In this document: positions 22,112 through 34,617 of the stretch, in pieces
How positions within the stretch are numbered: the stretch's first letter is position 1
Layout of the letters: every line of letters starts with the position of its first letter
Source: Pogostemon cablin
Lineage: Eukaryota > Streptophyta > Magnoliopsida > Lamiales > Lamiaceae
DNA length: 64,000 nt
Reading direction: 5' to 3'
Assembly: GCA_023678885.1 (NCBI GenBank)
Contig: CM042987.1
Span: 22,406,927-22,470,926, forward strand
Program-made: the position numbers and the translations under genes
Notes under the pieces: model-generated
Told to the model about the DNA's origin: nothing
What the model saw: only the letters and a program-made list of their open reading frames with translations
Databases searched by the model: none

Positions 22112-23154
22112 TTTGGCACTGTCGTGACTCTCCGACGAAAAAAAGAGTGCCTATTAGGGGCTTACCCTCCGTTTTATTACTTAATTTATTTAGTGTGAGT
22201 AAGAAGTTTTTATATTTAAGGTGCTTACTAATTGGCAATTGCATCTCTTTTCAAACTTAGTTTCGCCTATAGTTTCTACTAATTTTGGGGAGGGTGTGAT
22301 GTGCTTACCTCATCGTAGCACCAAGAGTATAATCTTTTCTTTGTCACGTTTGCTAGGGAAGTTGATTTTTTGCGGTACATTAAAACTTTAATCTATTTTG
22401 ATGTGTCAATTTTTTGCAATTTGCCTAGTGTTCAGTGGTGTTTTATTTATTTTATAGTGTGAGTGGAGTAATATACATGATTTATATACTCTAAGAGTGG
22501 TTCTCTAGCTTTTGTTTTGATTGAATATGATGCTTGATGTTGTTTTAGAGTTTGATTTTTGCAGGGGACGAAGAAAATCACGAAAAAGGACATACCTGAA
22601 GCTCGTTCGACCATACTCTTGTGGTTCGACCAAGATGTTATGGTTGAACTACGATTGAACTGCATTTCAAGTGTGTATTCAGTTTACAGAGGGTCAGTTT
22701 GACGAAGCCCATCTAGTTCGACCAGAACTTCCTGGTCGAATGGTGGTCAAACTGAACAGGGGAGAATAGGGGGTGACTTTTTAGTTTACAGAGGTCTAGT
22801 TCGACCAACACACTGCGGTTCGACCAAGACATGTTGGTCGAATTGTGGTTGAACTACAAACGTTTCAACGGACAGACATCCCATTCGACTTGTTGCCCTA
22901 GTTCGACCATGCCATTTGAGCCGTACTGAGTCTGGAGTCGCGAATATAGGCGATTTTCTACACAGTGTTCGACCAAATCCCGTCACACTTCCTCGAGCTC
23001 TCATTCTGAATTGTAAGAAATTCACTTTATACTCATCCTACACCTAATTCTTCCTCTTCACACACTTCCACATCCAAGATTTGGAGGATTCAAGTCTGAT
23101 TTTGGACTATTCCACTCAATTTTGGAGATTTCTACCAAACATCATACACGCACT
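22112..23154 (+). other. INT-env spacer of Athila-2
   Basis: Holds the hairpin (arms 22252-22260 and 22279-22287, one mismatch) with its G-tract, the TTGATTTTTTGC block (22361-22436) and a GTTCGACC/GGTCGAA array (22595-22990). Leader-like pyrimidine-rich DNA (23030-23075) precedes the ATG at 23155. No gene in between. Confidence 0.7.
22595..22990 (+). repeat. TTCGACC/GGTCGAA array in the INT-env spacer (Athila-2)
   Basis: About 14 copies, for example GTTCGACCATAC, GGTTCGACCAAG, TGGTCGAATTG. Same location as 12790-13315 in Athila-1 but with different gaps, so the arrays have turned over independently. Confidence 0.8.
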
Positions 23155-24282
23155 ATGCCTGGAGATAATGGTATGTTTTCTTACTTCTTTACCCTTGCAT
23201 TGGAGTAATATATGCTTAGTGAAGATTGGGTAAGATGATTAAACATGTTTTTAGTTGTAATTGAAGTTGAATCTTGGTGTTCTTGTTGAAATTTTACATG
23301 AATTTGCATGAGTTCAATTTATGTTGGATTAATGAAATTTGGTGAAATTGATGATACTAATCTTATGGGCTTGAGTTTAATTTCAAAATGCATGTATGGG
23401 CTCGTTGATTTGAAGCGACGTTTATGTGCAATTGAATTGTGGAAGTTGAGCATGTTTGGAATTTTTTGTTGAATTTTGGGATTTAAGAAGCATGTTAAAT
23501 GTGAGAAGTTGAAACTTTGGACTTTTGATTGTAATTTACTCTTGATTGAAAGTGTTGAGTATATATGTCTAATATGTTTGAAGTGTACACTTGAGATTTT
23601 GGGAATTGATTCATGAATCGATTATGGCATATGAATTTGAAGTCATGAGTAGAATTCATGCTTTAATTAGTCCTAAGTTGGGTATACTTGATTCGTCTCC
23701 TCTTTTGTGTATTGAAGTATAATCTTTATAGGTAAAGGAATTGCTACACCTTCTAAGAGGAAGGAGAATAATCCTCCTAAGAAGGGCAAAATTGTTAAGA
23801 AGCTTAAGAGGGATAAGAGAAGACCTTCTGATTTTGGTATACAGATTGATAATTGTGAGGAGAAGGAAGAGTTGTGGGGAGCTATTTCTGACAAGATAAC
23901 GAGGACTCGTAATTAGGATGATTAAGCGATGGTGGAGATGAACATCATCAACGATATTCGTTGGATGTTTAATCGAGTAGGGATCACTCGATTTATGGAG
24001 CTGAAGAGGGAGAAGTATTTTCAGATCACAGCCGAGGTGTTGTGCACGATGAGAGTTGATCGTGGAGATCACTATCTTCCGTATGGATTATGGATGCAGA
24101 TAGGTGGCCAACTGAAGTTGATGTATGCAAGTGAGTTTAATGAGATGGTCGAATGTCCGATAGATATTTCTGAAGCGGAGAATGAGGGTTTCAATGATGA
24201 TGAGTTTTGGATCTATTTCGAGGAGGCAAGGTGATTACAATACCAATACCGCTAAGGTTTCTTTTATTCGCAACCCCGTGAT
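23155..24282 (+). pseudogene. ATHILA ORF-1-like protein of Athila-2, part 1, with an intron
   Basis: Exon 1 is ATG at 23155 to 23170 (MPGDN plus one base). Then GTATGT (23171) to TTTATAG (23731), an intron of 561 bp. Exon 2 starts at 23732 and joins in phase to give MPGDNGKGIATPSKRK. It continues with a basic region, WMFNRVGITRFM and YFQITAEVLCTMRV. Stops occur near 23914-23925 and a frameshift near 24232. The frame is cut at 24283 by copia-1 and resumes at 32273. The intron would allow a spliced mRNA separate from gag-pol. Athila-1 has the acceptor but lost the exon-1 region. Confidence 0.7.
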
Positions 24283-25668
24283 TGTTGAATTGTATACTAA
24301 AAGTCTAGATTTTTGTATGAACATTTATAACAATTTATTTGAAATGAGAATATATGATCAAATGATTGCATCTTATAATTTATTTATATGTCTAATGAAA
24401 TAGTCCACTTACTTTATACTATAGATAATGTGTTGTACGACAACACGCGGAAGATCATATTATCGATTTTCTTAGAAATTATAAATAGATTCTCACAACC
24501 GAGATAGACGAGGACTCTCTATCGGGATGGTTGTAGTGTGATTTGGTATTAGTTTGTCTTGACTATAGAATCACATTAGTGCTCTTTATGTGTATTGAGC
24601 AGGACCGCTTGAGATCGTTCAACTCATACTTACTATATAGGAGAACTTGATCTCAGTTATTATGGATGTTAGTGCTCTTAATCCCTATACAATAACCTCA
24701 ACACGTAAGGCTATATATTTCTTTGATACATCAATGGGTGAGATTTACATGTAATTAAATCAATAAACTCGGTGAGTTGGGAAATAGTGTCGTCTGCATG
24801 GTGTGCTGTTGATTGCAGAAGGAATTCGTGTCCTATTAAATAGGTTGATGATGTCCCCTTGAGGAGCTCATAAGGATTATCATGTAAAACCAGCTGTGGA
24901 TTTATTCCGGCATGATAATGAGATTGAGTGATACTACTCTCGGATGAGATATTAATTAATGGAGTTGTCAGTAACTTAATTAATTAATGGACATTGTATA
25001 TCTTAAATGCTGGGAGACCAACGGGCTCATAATAAGAAGGATCCCATAATGTAATTATGGGATTAGGGGGGCACTGCAGTTATAATATTTTAGTGGAATA
25101 TATTATTATTATTGGACTTAAGTATAAGTTTTGGGCTAAACTTTGATACTTAAGCCCCAATGGAGGCCCAACTCTAATTTCTCCTCCTGGTCCCTGCTGT
25201 AGCCTATATATAAGTCATATCAGCTGTTCTAAACCTAATAAGATTACACGCCTAACTATGAGTAGGTGGAAAGAATAGCATATTGAGAGGATCTTGAAGA
25301 TCGTCGCCCACACGACGTCAAGATTGGACTTGGGAATACAGCAAAAGATCAAGAGGTTGTTTGCTGCTGCTATTTGTCAACTTGCATGATTTTTCTAAAA
25401 TTGTGTATAACTACAAACTATTTGTGTGATACACCTTGGAAAGCCATGGAAGAAAGGTTTATTTTGGCCTGTAGATCACTCAAATCGAAGATCGGATGAG
25501 AGAGTTATGCCAAACACGGTGAGACTGCACATGCAGCCAGCGAGAATTCATTCTCTTCTTCAACATACCCTGGTGACAGGTAATATGATTTTATGTTCTT
25601 GCTTCCGCTGATGTAAAATCGTATGGAGCCCTAACGGTTCATGTTAACCAAATGATCGTATACCAATA
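24283..25668 (+). repeat. 5' LTR of copia-1
   Basis: 1386 bp, TGTTGAATTGTATAC...ACCAATA. A dyad GTGTTGT-ACG-ACAACAC near 24430 lies in U3. TATATATAAG (25205-25214) is the likely TATA box. The AGTTATG module occupies about 25437-25545 near the 3' end. Confidence 0.88.
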
Positions 25669-25669
25669 A

Positions 25670-25682
25670 TTGGTTTCAGAGC
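25670..25682 (+). promoter_or_regulatory. Primer binding site (tRNA-iMet), copia-1
   Basis: TTGGTTTCAGAGC, one mismatch from TGGTATCAGAGC, which is complementary to the initiator tRNA-Met 3' end. Lies one base after the LTR. Confidence 0.85.
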
Positions 25683-25799
25683 TTTGATTTCATGGTGAAG
25701 TGTGAACGTTAGGCTAGGGTTTGTGTGGCAAACATGGACTAGGGTTTAGAAATTATTATTTCTTGTTGAATACTCTATCCGGATACGTTAGTGTGATTG

Positions 25800-26450
25800 T
25801 CATTGATGAACGTTCGACGGTGGCGGTGACTAACGATGGCTCGAGTCGAGTCGCCGATGTGGGTCAAGTGGTGGCGATGACAACGATAATGACTGGACCA
25901 CAAGAATGGTGGACGAATGCTGGATAGGCACGATGTATGCTAAAACTGACGACGACGCATGCCGATTGAAGATACGGCATGAGTCGTGCTATCATATGGC
26001 ACAAGTTGTACATTCTGAAGGACGTCGGTGGGTGCGTTGGTCCATACGACATGTGCGGCACTGATGGGTAGAGTTCTAGCGAGGTGGGCGGCACAGACAG
26101 GCGTACGATTTGAGTCGTTGACTCTAGTCGAGTTGGCGATGACTTGGCGAGCTGTGGTGCTGCTGGCGATGGCGTGTTGCGGAAAGAAGGGTGGTGATTC
26201 ACCTCAACATGCGACACGAGCACAATCGGTAGGCGCGAGCGCCATCAAGGCTCGCGCACGAGTTGTGCCAAGGGCTGCACGACTGGCACGGAAGTTGCAG
26301 TGTACACGACATGAGTCATGCCCTTTCACAGCACGAGTCGTGCCGACGTAGTACGCGACATGGCAAGCGTCGAAAAGATAAGAAGCGGCTGCATGGAGGG
26401 CGACACGACTCGTGCTGGTGCCTGGCATGAGTCGTGTCGGCGTGTAGAGT
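25800..26450 (+). repeat. CpG-rich ACGAGTCGTG quasi-palindromes in the copia-1 leader
   Basis: Repeats of CACGAC, GTCGTG, ACGAGTCGTGCC and CGAGTCGAGTCG in the untranslated leader between primer site and gag. Markedly higher in CpG than the rest of the element. The short ORFs here are products of composition. Related in style to the array in the LTR at 4885-5160 and the copia-2 leader. Confidence 0.6.
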
Positions 26451-26639
26451 AGGCTGAAATTTTTATTTTCTCATGATGTGTTTCGGCGTGTTTCGGGTAA
26501 AGGCAATCTGTGATGTTGAACGACATAGGGCGCAAGTAATCCTTCTTATTACGTAAGGCATCAATTCAACTATTGGAGTATCAGACAAAACTTTCATATT
26601 AGTGGCGATTTAATTCGTGATATATAACTGCCATAATTG

Positions 26640-26940
26640 ATTTAATTATCTATTATTGTTATATATGGTTTCATGTTCATATCGATGATTTCGATGATCT
26701 GAACGATATCGAGGATTTTAATAATCTGATCGATATCGATTATTTCGATAATATGGATGTTATCGACGGTCGATATTGATAGTTTTGAAAATCTGATAAT
26801 TTAGCTATTTTGAAAATTTGATAATATAGTCGATATCAATGATTTCAATAATCTGGACAATATCGATAGTCTATATCGATAATTTCAAAATTTTGATAAT
26901 TCGGAGATTTTCAAAAGTTTGATAATATGGAAGTCTTTAC
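26640..26940 (+). repeat. Degenerate AT-rich tandem repeat with TCGATATCGAT cores
   Basis: About ten units of roughly 28-32 bp built from TCGATATCGAT, NATTTCGATAATCTG and similar, for example near 26690, 26720, 26745 and 26870. It lies in the leader of copia-1 before gag. No coding potential. Confidence 0.75.
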
Positions 26941-27679
26941 CGACATTCGTGCTTGGTGGCGAACAATCGAATTAGCTGATATATAACTATTTATAATTGA
27001 TTTAATTATCTAATAATTGCTATATGTGTATGCATGATTCTCTGTGATTTACTGCCTTAATTGGTGTAATAGGAGCATGCTAGGTTGCGTATTTTATTCT
27101 TGAATATTATATGCATATAAAAACCCTCGGTGTTAAATAACTAAGTGGGAGAGGGGATTGATAATTAATTCCCGCGGTCTCCATTATTGGTTTGTAAGTG
27201 ATGTGAATAAACTTGCGCGTTGGCAATAGGCCTTCCTCCACAACGGATGAGTTTATTAATGGATCGCTAGTACAAACTTCTTTATGATGATTATAGGAAG
27301 TTATACAAGTGCGTGTATACTTCTCCAACTGTAAGTCGCATAAACTTGCACAATGGACTTGGGATCAAATAATGGCGTACACTTAGGTGTAAATAAAAAG
27401 TATCCTCCCCAACGGAGTCACTGCTGTTATTTGCATGGCTGAAAAGGAACCGACTATTAATTATTTTGTCATGAAGTTAGGTTGACGAATAAAATTATTG
27501 TGTAAAACCTTCTCTTGTAAATGTTCGGGTTTGTATACGTCCAAACTAACGTGGCATGCAGACTCAAAGTGATTGAGATGTCGGTGAATTTTATTTTTAT
27601 ATTGTTTTGAGGGAATCAATATAAATGGATAAATTCTAAGATTTGATCTGTGTATTTATTTATTTAATTCTCTGTATTT

Positions 27680-30600
27680 TTAAATGGTTCTATTTCACTT
27701 ATTGTTAACTAAAAGAAATTATATTTACTGGTCCAAAATTAGATGATTAGAAAAGAATCTTGGTTTCAAATCTTACTGCTTAGGAAAACATATGTGTTCT
27801 CACTAAAGGTGTCCTCTAGTGTTTATTTAAGACTCCAATAAAGAGATGAGAGTTTCATAGAAATATGATGCTTATTCTCATGCGACTCTTCGGATACTTT
27901 TGTAAGTTAGAAAGATAAGAGGTCATTGTTGACTTGATGAAAGAATTGAAAAATATGGATAGAATTGAAAGGGAAACCTAGGTCAATTTTATTCTCTATA
28001 ATTTGCCTAGATGTTTTGGGCAAGTTCCACCTGAATTACAAGAGACTATATTCGGTGGGAAACTTCTGACAAAACAAGTGGTGAAGGAAATCAATTTTTA
28101 TCAAGATGTGAACAAGTTTTGTATCTCATTCACTAGTTGTTGAAGCATGATTAGTGATGGCATCTACTAATATGTTTTGTGTAGATACCAGAATTACTAA
28201 AAATGTGCAACTAAGTGATGATGAGATTATTAAATATATGGGTAAGCTACGAAAGTAATGGGAGTTATTTATTTATCTTTTGATAGGAATAAACGTTTGA
28301 TTATGAGAAATTGTCTTTACGTACATTTTCATAGAAAGAATTTCATTTCAGTTTCTATGCATATACGGATGGGTACTCTATTTCATTTGAATGGCATAGT
28401 CATTATAATGAAGGATGGAGCTATAATCTGTTGTAGTACGTTGGTGGACAATTTGTACACTATTAAATCATGTTTATCCCACGGATGCAACATAATATTA
28501 ATGATAATGTGTCTTCTAATATAATAAGAGAAAGGAACCTTCGGATATGAACCAAACATACCTTCTGGCATCTGAAACTAGGTTAAGATTACCTTCTCAA
28601 GGCAAAGGGGTGTTGAGCCAAAGATATGTTGGAATTGGTTCATTCTGATTTTTGCGGTCCTAAGACTATCCAAGCGAGAGGTGGTTAAATATAATTTTGA
28701 TGCACCGTAAGTCTAAGTACTATGATTAATTCAAAAGTGCATGGCTCATGCGGTGAAGGGTCATCAAAATATATATCAAGTCATTACAATTTAATAGTGA
28801 CGGCGAGTACCTCTTAAGATAGTTTAGGAGCTATTTATCAGAGGTGGGGATTGAATCCCAAGCTATTAACACCGGGCTAACCCCGCCGACTGGTGTGGTG
28901 AATAGAAGGTATAAAACTCTTATGAAAATGGTTAGATAGATCATGAGTTATTTGGAATTACTAAATTCATTTTATGGGTGTGCCCTAGAAACAGCATGTC
29001 GTAAGGATATTTGTCTGTTTGTGGGATATCCTAGAAAAATGAAGGGTGATTTATTTAGTCCAAAAGATCAAGAGAGTGTTTGTTAACACGAACACTAAAT
29101 TTTTAGAAAAAGGACTATGTAATAAATCACAAACCCATGTATGAATTGTTCTAAAGGATATGAGAGGGAAAACACAAAGTATAGTACCAATTGTATAAGA
29201 GAATATACCACAAGTAACCTACATCGCGTGACACGTCTGATACATAATTGCGTGTAGCGCTTTATCGTAGTGGGAGGGTTGTTCTACAACTTGATAGATT
29301 TATGTTTTGGGAGAGTCGTGAGACTTGGTCCCTAGTAAACATGAAATTAGCCCATAGGTATGACGAAGTACTACAAGATAAAAATGCGATATCTTAGCAA
29401 CTTCCAATAATTATCTGAAACTAGAATTTATGGATTCTAAATTAGATCTTGGAGCCTGTAGAACCACAAGTGGTATGAAAGCTATTCGAAGTGGCTCTAC
29501 AAAATAAAAGAGGATCATACGGTAAGTTGATACTTTGAAACAAAGCTTATTGCGTAAAGGTATACTCAGAAAGAAGGGTGAGTTCGAGTATGAGGAAACC
29601 TTCTTCGTCGATAGCTAAGTTTAAGTTGATCTGGATTCTTTCATTTTACTGCTGCTAATATTGAATTATGAGGTATAGTAAATAGATGTCAAGACAACTT
29701 TCATGACTGGAAGTCTTGAGGGAAACATCTATGCGAAGCAACCAGAGTGATTCATTGCAAAGGGCTAAGAGCATTTTATGTGTAACCTTAAAATTGTCCA
29801 TCGATGGACTAAAGCATGCTTCAAGATCTCAAAGACATCTGTTTTGATGAGGAAATCTAGTAACATGGATTTAATCAATGCTTGGATGGGTCTTGTGTAT
29901 TGGAAAAGAGTGACAAAAATGTAGTGGTATCTCTTGTACTATACGTAGATGATATCTTGCTCATTGGAGACAATGAAAGAGTATCGGGCGTATGGGTATG
30001 GTTCATAAAGTAGTATGAAATGAAGAACTTAAGAGAAGCAAAATATATTCTTGTGATCATGGTGTACGGATCACAAGATAGAATATTGTGCTCATCTCAA
30101 GCTTCATGAATTGATACAATCCTTACTTATTTTAGCATGTGACTTTATCTAAGGAAATGTGTCTTAAGACACAAAAGAAGATAAAGGTGATGAAGGATGT
30201 TCCTTATGCTTCGACGAATAAGGAAGCTTAATCTAAGGATTGCTATGCACGAGAATGGATATCTGTTTTGCTAATGGCATGCACAGTGGGTATCAACGTA
30301 ACCCGTAACAAGAATGATGAACTGTGGTAAGATGTATTTAAAGTGCCTAAGAAGGATTGGAAATTATATGTAGGCTTACTGGACAGATTCACTGCTTCTT
30401 GTGGATTACGTAGATTCGGATTTGTCAAGTCAGGTAGGACGGCAGTAAATCCACCTCAAGATTATATAATTAATTTTAGGAAGTAGAGCCATAATATGGA
30501 GAAGTGTCATATGGAAATATATTTCGGTCTCCACCATGGAAAGATGATAAATTGGAGCGTCTGAGGCAACCAAAGTATCTGTATGACTCTAGAAATTTCA

Positions 30601-30850
30601 TGATGGACTTGGATGTGGTTTCTAAGTTTGCCCAAGGGTATCGCAATTTATTGTGATAATAATGGTGTAGTTGCAAACTTTAAGGAATCACGAGCCCATA
30701 AGCAATTAAACACATGGAGCGCGAGTACTACCTATTACGAGAAATCATACGATGAGGGAAAGGTTGTTGTCGCCAAGATTGCATCAGATGATAACCTAGT
30801 AAATCCTTTTACAAGAACTTTAAAGCGTAAGCTTTTGATGGTCGTGTAGT
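27680..30850 (+). pseudogene. Copia-1 gag-pol remnants
   Basis: Heavily broken. Recognisable pieces by comparison with copia-2: a Gag start (TTACTGGTCCAAAA near 27729), a protease-side segment (28180-28260), integrase (a GTPQQNGVAERRN-equivalent near 28895), LFVGYPRK (29014-29037), RT with LYVDDILLIGDN (29941-29976) and RNase H with IAIYCDNNGVVANFKES (30637-30690). Every domain has frameshifts or stops, and parts of integrase are deleted. Order gag-PR-INT-RT-RH identifies Ty1/copia. Confidence 0.85.
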
Positions 30851-30903
30851 GGGAGTGGGAATCAGATGTTGGCTGATGATATGACATCATAGTCTTTTAG
30901 TAT

Positions 30904-30914
30904 AAGTGGGAGAA
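30904..30914 (+). promoter_or_regulatory. Polypurine tract of copia-1
   Basis: AAGTGGGAGAA directly before TGTTGG, the LTR start; a typical copia PPT. Confidence 0.8.
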
Positions 30915-32267
30915 TGTTGGATTGTATACTAAAGTCTAGTTTTTTGTATAAACAATGTTATAACAATTTATTTGAAATGATAATTATATGATCAAATGAA
31001 TGCGTGTTATAATTTATTTATATGTCCGACACAATAATTCACTTACTTTATACTATAGATAATATGTTGCGCGATAACACGCGGAAGATCATATTATTAG
31101 TTTCTTTATAAAGTATAAACAGATGCTCACAACAGATATAGACGGGGACTCTCTATCGGGATGGTTGTAGTGTGATTTGGTATTAGTTTGTCTTGACTAT
31201 AGAATCACATTAGTGCTCTTTGTGTGTATTGACTATATTGGAGAACTTGATCTCAGTTATTATGGATGTTCGTGCTCTTATTCCCTATACAATAACCTCG
31301 ACACGTAAGGCAGTATGCATTTCTTTGATTCATCAATGGGTGAAATTTACATGTAATTAAATCAACAAACTCGGTGAGTTGGGAAATAATGATGTCTCTA
31401 TGGTGTGCTGTTGATTGTAGAAGGAATCCGTGTCCTATTAAATAGGTTGATGATGTCCCCTTGAGGAGCTCATAAGGATTATCATGTAAACCCAGTTGGT
31501 GGATTTATTCTGGCATGATAATAAGGTCGAGTGGTACTACTCTCGAATGAGATATGAATTAATGGAGTTGTCAGTAACTTAATTAATTAATGGACATTGT
31601 ATATCTTAAACGCGGGGAGAGTAATGGGCTCATAATAAGAAGGAGCCCTTAATTATGGGATTAGAGCGGTAGTGCAGTAATAATATTTTAGTGGAATATA
31701 TTATTATTATTGGACTTTAGTATAAGTTTTGAGGTAAACTTGGATAGTTAAGCCCAATGGAGGCCCAACTCTAATTTCTCCTCCTGGTCCCTACTGTAGC
31801 CTATATATAAGTCATCTCAGCTATTCTAAATCTAATAAGATTATACGCTTAACCGTGAGTAGTAGAGAGAACAGCAGATTGAGAGGATCTTGAAGATCGT
31901 TGTCCACACGACATCACGATTGAACTTGGTAATACAGCAGAAGATCAAGAGGCTGTTTGCTACTGCTATTCGTCAACTTGCATAATTTTTATAAAATTGT
32001 GTTTAACTTTAATTTTTTTTTTTGTGATATATAGTTGGAAAGCCACGGAAGGGATGATCATTTTGGTGCATACATCACTCAAATCGGAGATCGGATGAGA
32101 GAGTTATGCCCAAAACGGTGAAGCTGCGCATGCTACCGCCGAGAATTCATTCACTTCTTTAACATACCTTGGTGAAAGGTAACATGATTTTATGTTCTTG
32201 CTTCTGCTGAAATAGAATAGTATGGAGCCCTAACGGTTCACGTTTGCCAAACGATCAAATGCCAATA
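30915..32267 (+). repeat. 3' LTR of copia-1
   Basis: 1353 bp, TGTTGGATTGTATAC...GCCAATA. TATATATAA at 31802-31810; AGTTATG module at 32035-32152 preserved better than in the 5' LTR. Confidence 0.88.
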
Positions 32268-32272
32268 GTGAT

Positions 32273-32587
32273 AGCATACATGGACCGGATCTTGAACAAC
32301 ACGCTATTTGCTCGATCTAAGGGGAGATGTATACCTAGAGAATAGATATACGTGCTATGGTGCATGATGAATGAAGTTCAATTCAATTTGGCTTCTTACT
32401 TTTTCCAGCAGCTGTATAAGTTCTCTACTCACTCCTTCCAGAAGATCAACATTGGTGGATTGATTACTCCGATAGCGGAGTATTACTGAGTTGATTTGAC
32501 CAAGTATTGGCCAATCCGAGGAGACCCTGATTTGATTCTGACATCTTGTGTGAAGATGGGGTTGATTCAAAAGGCTGATGATATGTT
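32273..32587 (+). pseudogene. ATHILA ORF-1-like protein of Athila-2, part 2
   Basis: Resumes after copia-1 with AYMDRI, NTLFARSKGRCIPRE, LASYFFQQLYKFSTHSF and INIGGLITPIAEYY, with stops near 32343 and 32488. Cut at 32588 by a solo copia LTR. The match to 14477-14790 of Athila-1 fixes the frame. Confidence 0.75.
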
Positions 32588-33974
32588 TGTTGGTATTCGA
32601 TCGTTTGGTTAACGTGACCCGTTAGGGTTCCATGTATTTCTAACAAGCAGCGGAAGCAAGTAAACATGAAACGCATTACCTTTCACCAAGGGTTGATGTA
32701 GAGGTTGAATTCTCGTTGGCAGACTGCGCAGTCCCACGAGAATAGCCATAAGTTCCTCTTCTGATGTCAGAATTGAGTGGTCTTTGTGCTCAGACGATCC
32801 TCTCTTCGACGGCTTTCCATCAGTATATAATACATCAAAATCGAAGAACTGTACGATTTTATATGAATTTTGGAACATGACGAACTGCAGCAGCAAACGA
32901 CCTTCCGGTCTTCTGCTGTATGTCCCAAGTCCGATCTCGACGTCGTGTGGGCGACGATCTACGAGACCTACTCAATCTGCTGTTCACTCTCTCTCTCGTA
33001 TGTTAGGCGCAGAGTTAGGTTTAGAACAAACTGAGGTGACTTATATACATGGGCTACAGCAGGGACCAGGAGGAGAAATTGGGTTGGGCCTCCATTGGGC
33101 TTAAGTATCCAAGCTTAGCCCAAAGCTTATACTTAAGTCCAATAATAATAATATATTCCACTAAAATATTATTACTGCACTACCGTACCAATCCCAAAAT
33201 TACGTTTTGGGCTTTTTCTTATTATGAGCCCGTTAGTCTCCCCATGTTTAAGATATACAATGTCCATTAATTAATTTAAGTTACTGACAACTCAATTAAT
33301 TAATATCTCATCCAAGAGTAGTACCACTCAACCTCATTATCATGTCGGAATAAATTCCACCTGCAGGGTTTACATGATAATCCTTATGAGCTCCTCAAGG
33401 GGACATCATCAACCTATGACGGACACGGATTCCTTCTACAATCAACAGCACACCATAGAGACAGCACTACTTCCCAACTCATCGAGTTTGTTGATTTAAT
33501 TACATGTAAATCTCACCCATTGATGAATCAAAGAAATACATACTGCCCTACGTGTCGAGGTTATTGTATAGGGATTAAGAGCACGAACTTCCATAATAAC
33601 TGAGATCAAGTTCTCCTATAAGTCAGTATAAGTCGAACGATCTCAAGCGGTCCTGCTCAATACACACAAGTGCACTAATGTGATTCTATAGCCAAGACAA
33701 GCTAATACCAAACCACACTACAACCATCCCGATAGAGAGTCCCCGTCTATCTCAGTTGTGAGCATCTGTTTATACTTTATAAGGAAACCGATAATATGAT
33801 CTTCCGCGTGTTGTCGCACAACATATTATCTACAATATAAAGTAAGTGGACTATTGCATCGAACATATAAATAAATTATAAGATGCAATCATTTGATCAT
33901 ATGATTCTCATTTCAAATTAATTGTTATAATATTGTTCATACAAAAAGCTAGACTTTTAGTATACAATCCAACA
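32588..33974 (-). mobile_element. Second solo Ty1/copia LTR
   Basis: 1387 bp from TGTTGGTATTCGATCG to CAATCCAACA, minus-strand orientation. Flanks ATGTT (32583-32587) and ATGTG (33975-33979) are a 5-bp duplication with one change. It sits in the codon run D-D-M-W of the env-position ORF. AGTTATG module (reverse) at 32717-32819. No internal domain. Confidence 0.88.
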
Positions 33975-34617
33975 ATGTGGATGTTCATCCGTGGTAAGAA
34001 TTCGATCTCTTTTAAGTTCCTGTTGTCACTTGTTGATCTTACTACTCTTCAGATCAACTATAACTGGTTGATGGATACCCCAGAGCACAAAGCAATCTCC
34101 GACACTTATATTGGAGAAGGAAATTGGAGGCTTTTAGTTGAGATACATATCCAGGGTATTTACATTGATGCATATATGATCTTGGTGGGAGATCAAGCGG
34201 ATTTTGTGGACAATGATGATCAGCAGCAGTAGCCAGCTCATGAGCAGCCAGAGATGGATTTTCCTCTGATGCAGCCGCCACAGCCACCACAGCCACAACA
34301 GTATCAGTACTATGAGCCGCCACCACAATAGCAGTAGGATTTCTGGCAGTCCTAGGATCACTATTATCGAGGAGCAGTTCAGATTGTTTAACGAGCACTT
34401 CGCCACTTTGAATGCGAACCAGCAAGAGACAAATCGACAGCTAGCATTGGCAAACACGAATTATGTTGCGCTCAACCTCCGATATGATGCTATGGATAGG
34501 AGATTGGGAGATCTAAATAATAATTATGAAGCTTTGGACAGGAAGATCGATACCTTGTAGAAGGATTTCGATGATTGGCTCAATGAAGCGAGTGATGATG
34601 ATGCTCCGGAGGAGTAG
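33975..34617 (+). pseudogene. ATHILA ORF-1-like protein of Athila-2, part 3
   Basis: WMFIRGKNSISFKF, LMDTPEHKAISDTY, MILVGDQADFVD, then a P/Q-rich stretch, a predicted coiled segment (FATLNANQQETNRQLALA) and an acidic tail ending at TAG 34615-34617. One stop near 34230 and one frameshift near 34350. Together with 23155-24282 and 32273-32587 it gives the whole ORF. Confidence 0.75.

Larger units (their letters stand above)
24283..32267 (+). mobile_element. Copia-1: complete but decayed Ty1/copia element
   Basis: 7985 bp with LTRs at 24283-25668 and 30915-32267, a tRNA-iMet-type primer site, a polypurine tract and the duplication GTGAT at 24278-24282 and 32268-32272. The insertion split the Athila-2 env-position frame in NPVI(A). 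LTRs differ by many substitutions and small indels, so it is old. Confidence 0.92.

Noticed and set aside
25864..26535. Several ORFs of 70-119 residues on both strands
   Set aside because: Overlapping frames on both strands of a CpG repeat array with no family motif; a composition effect.
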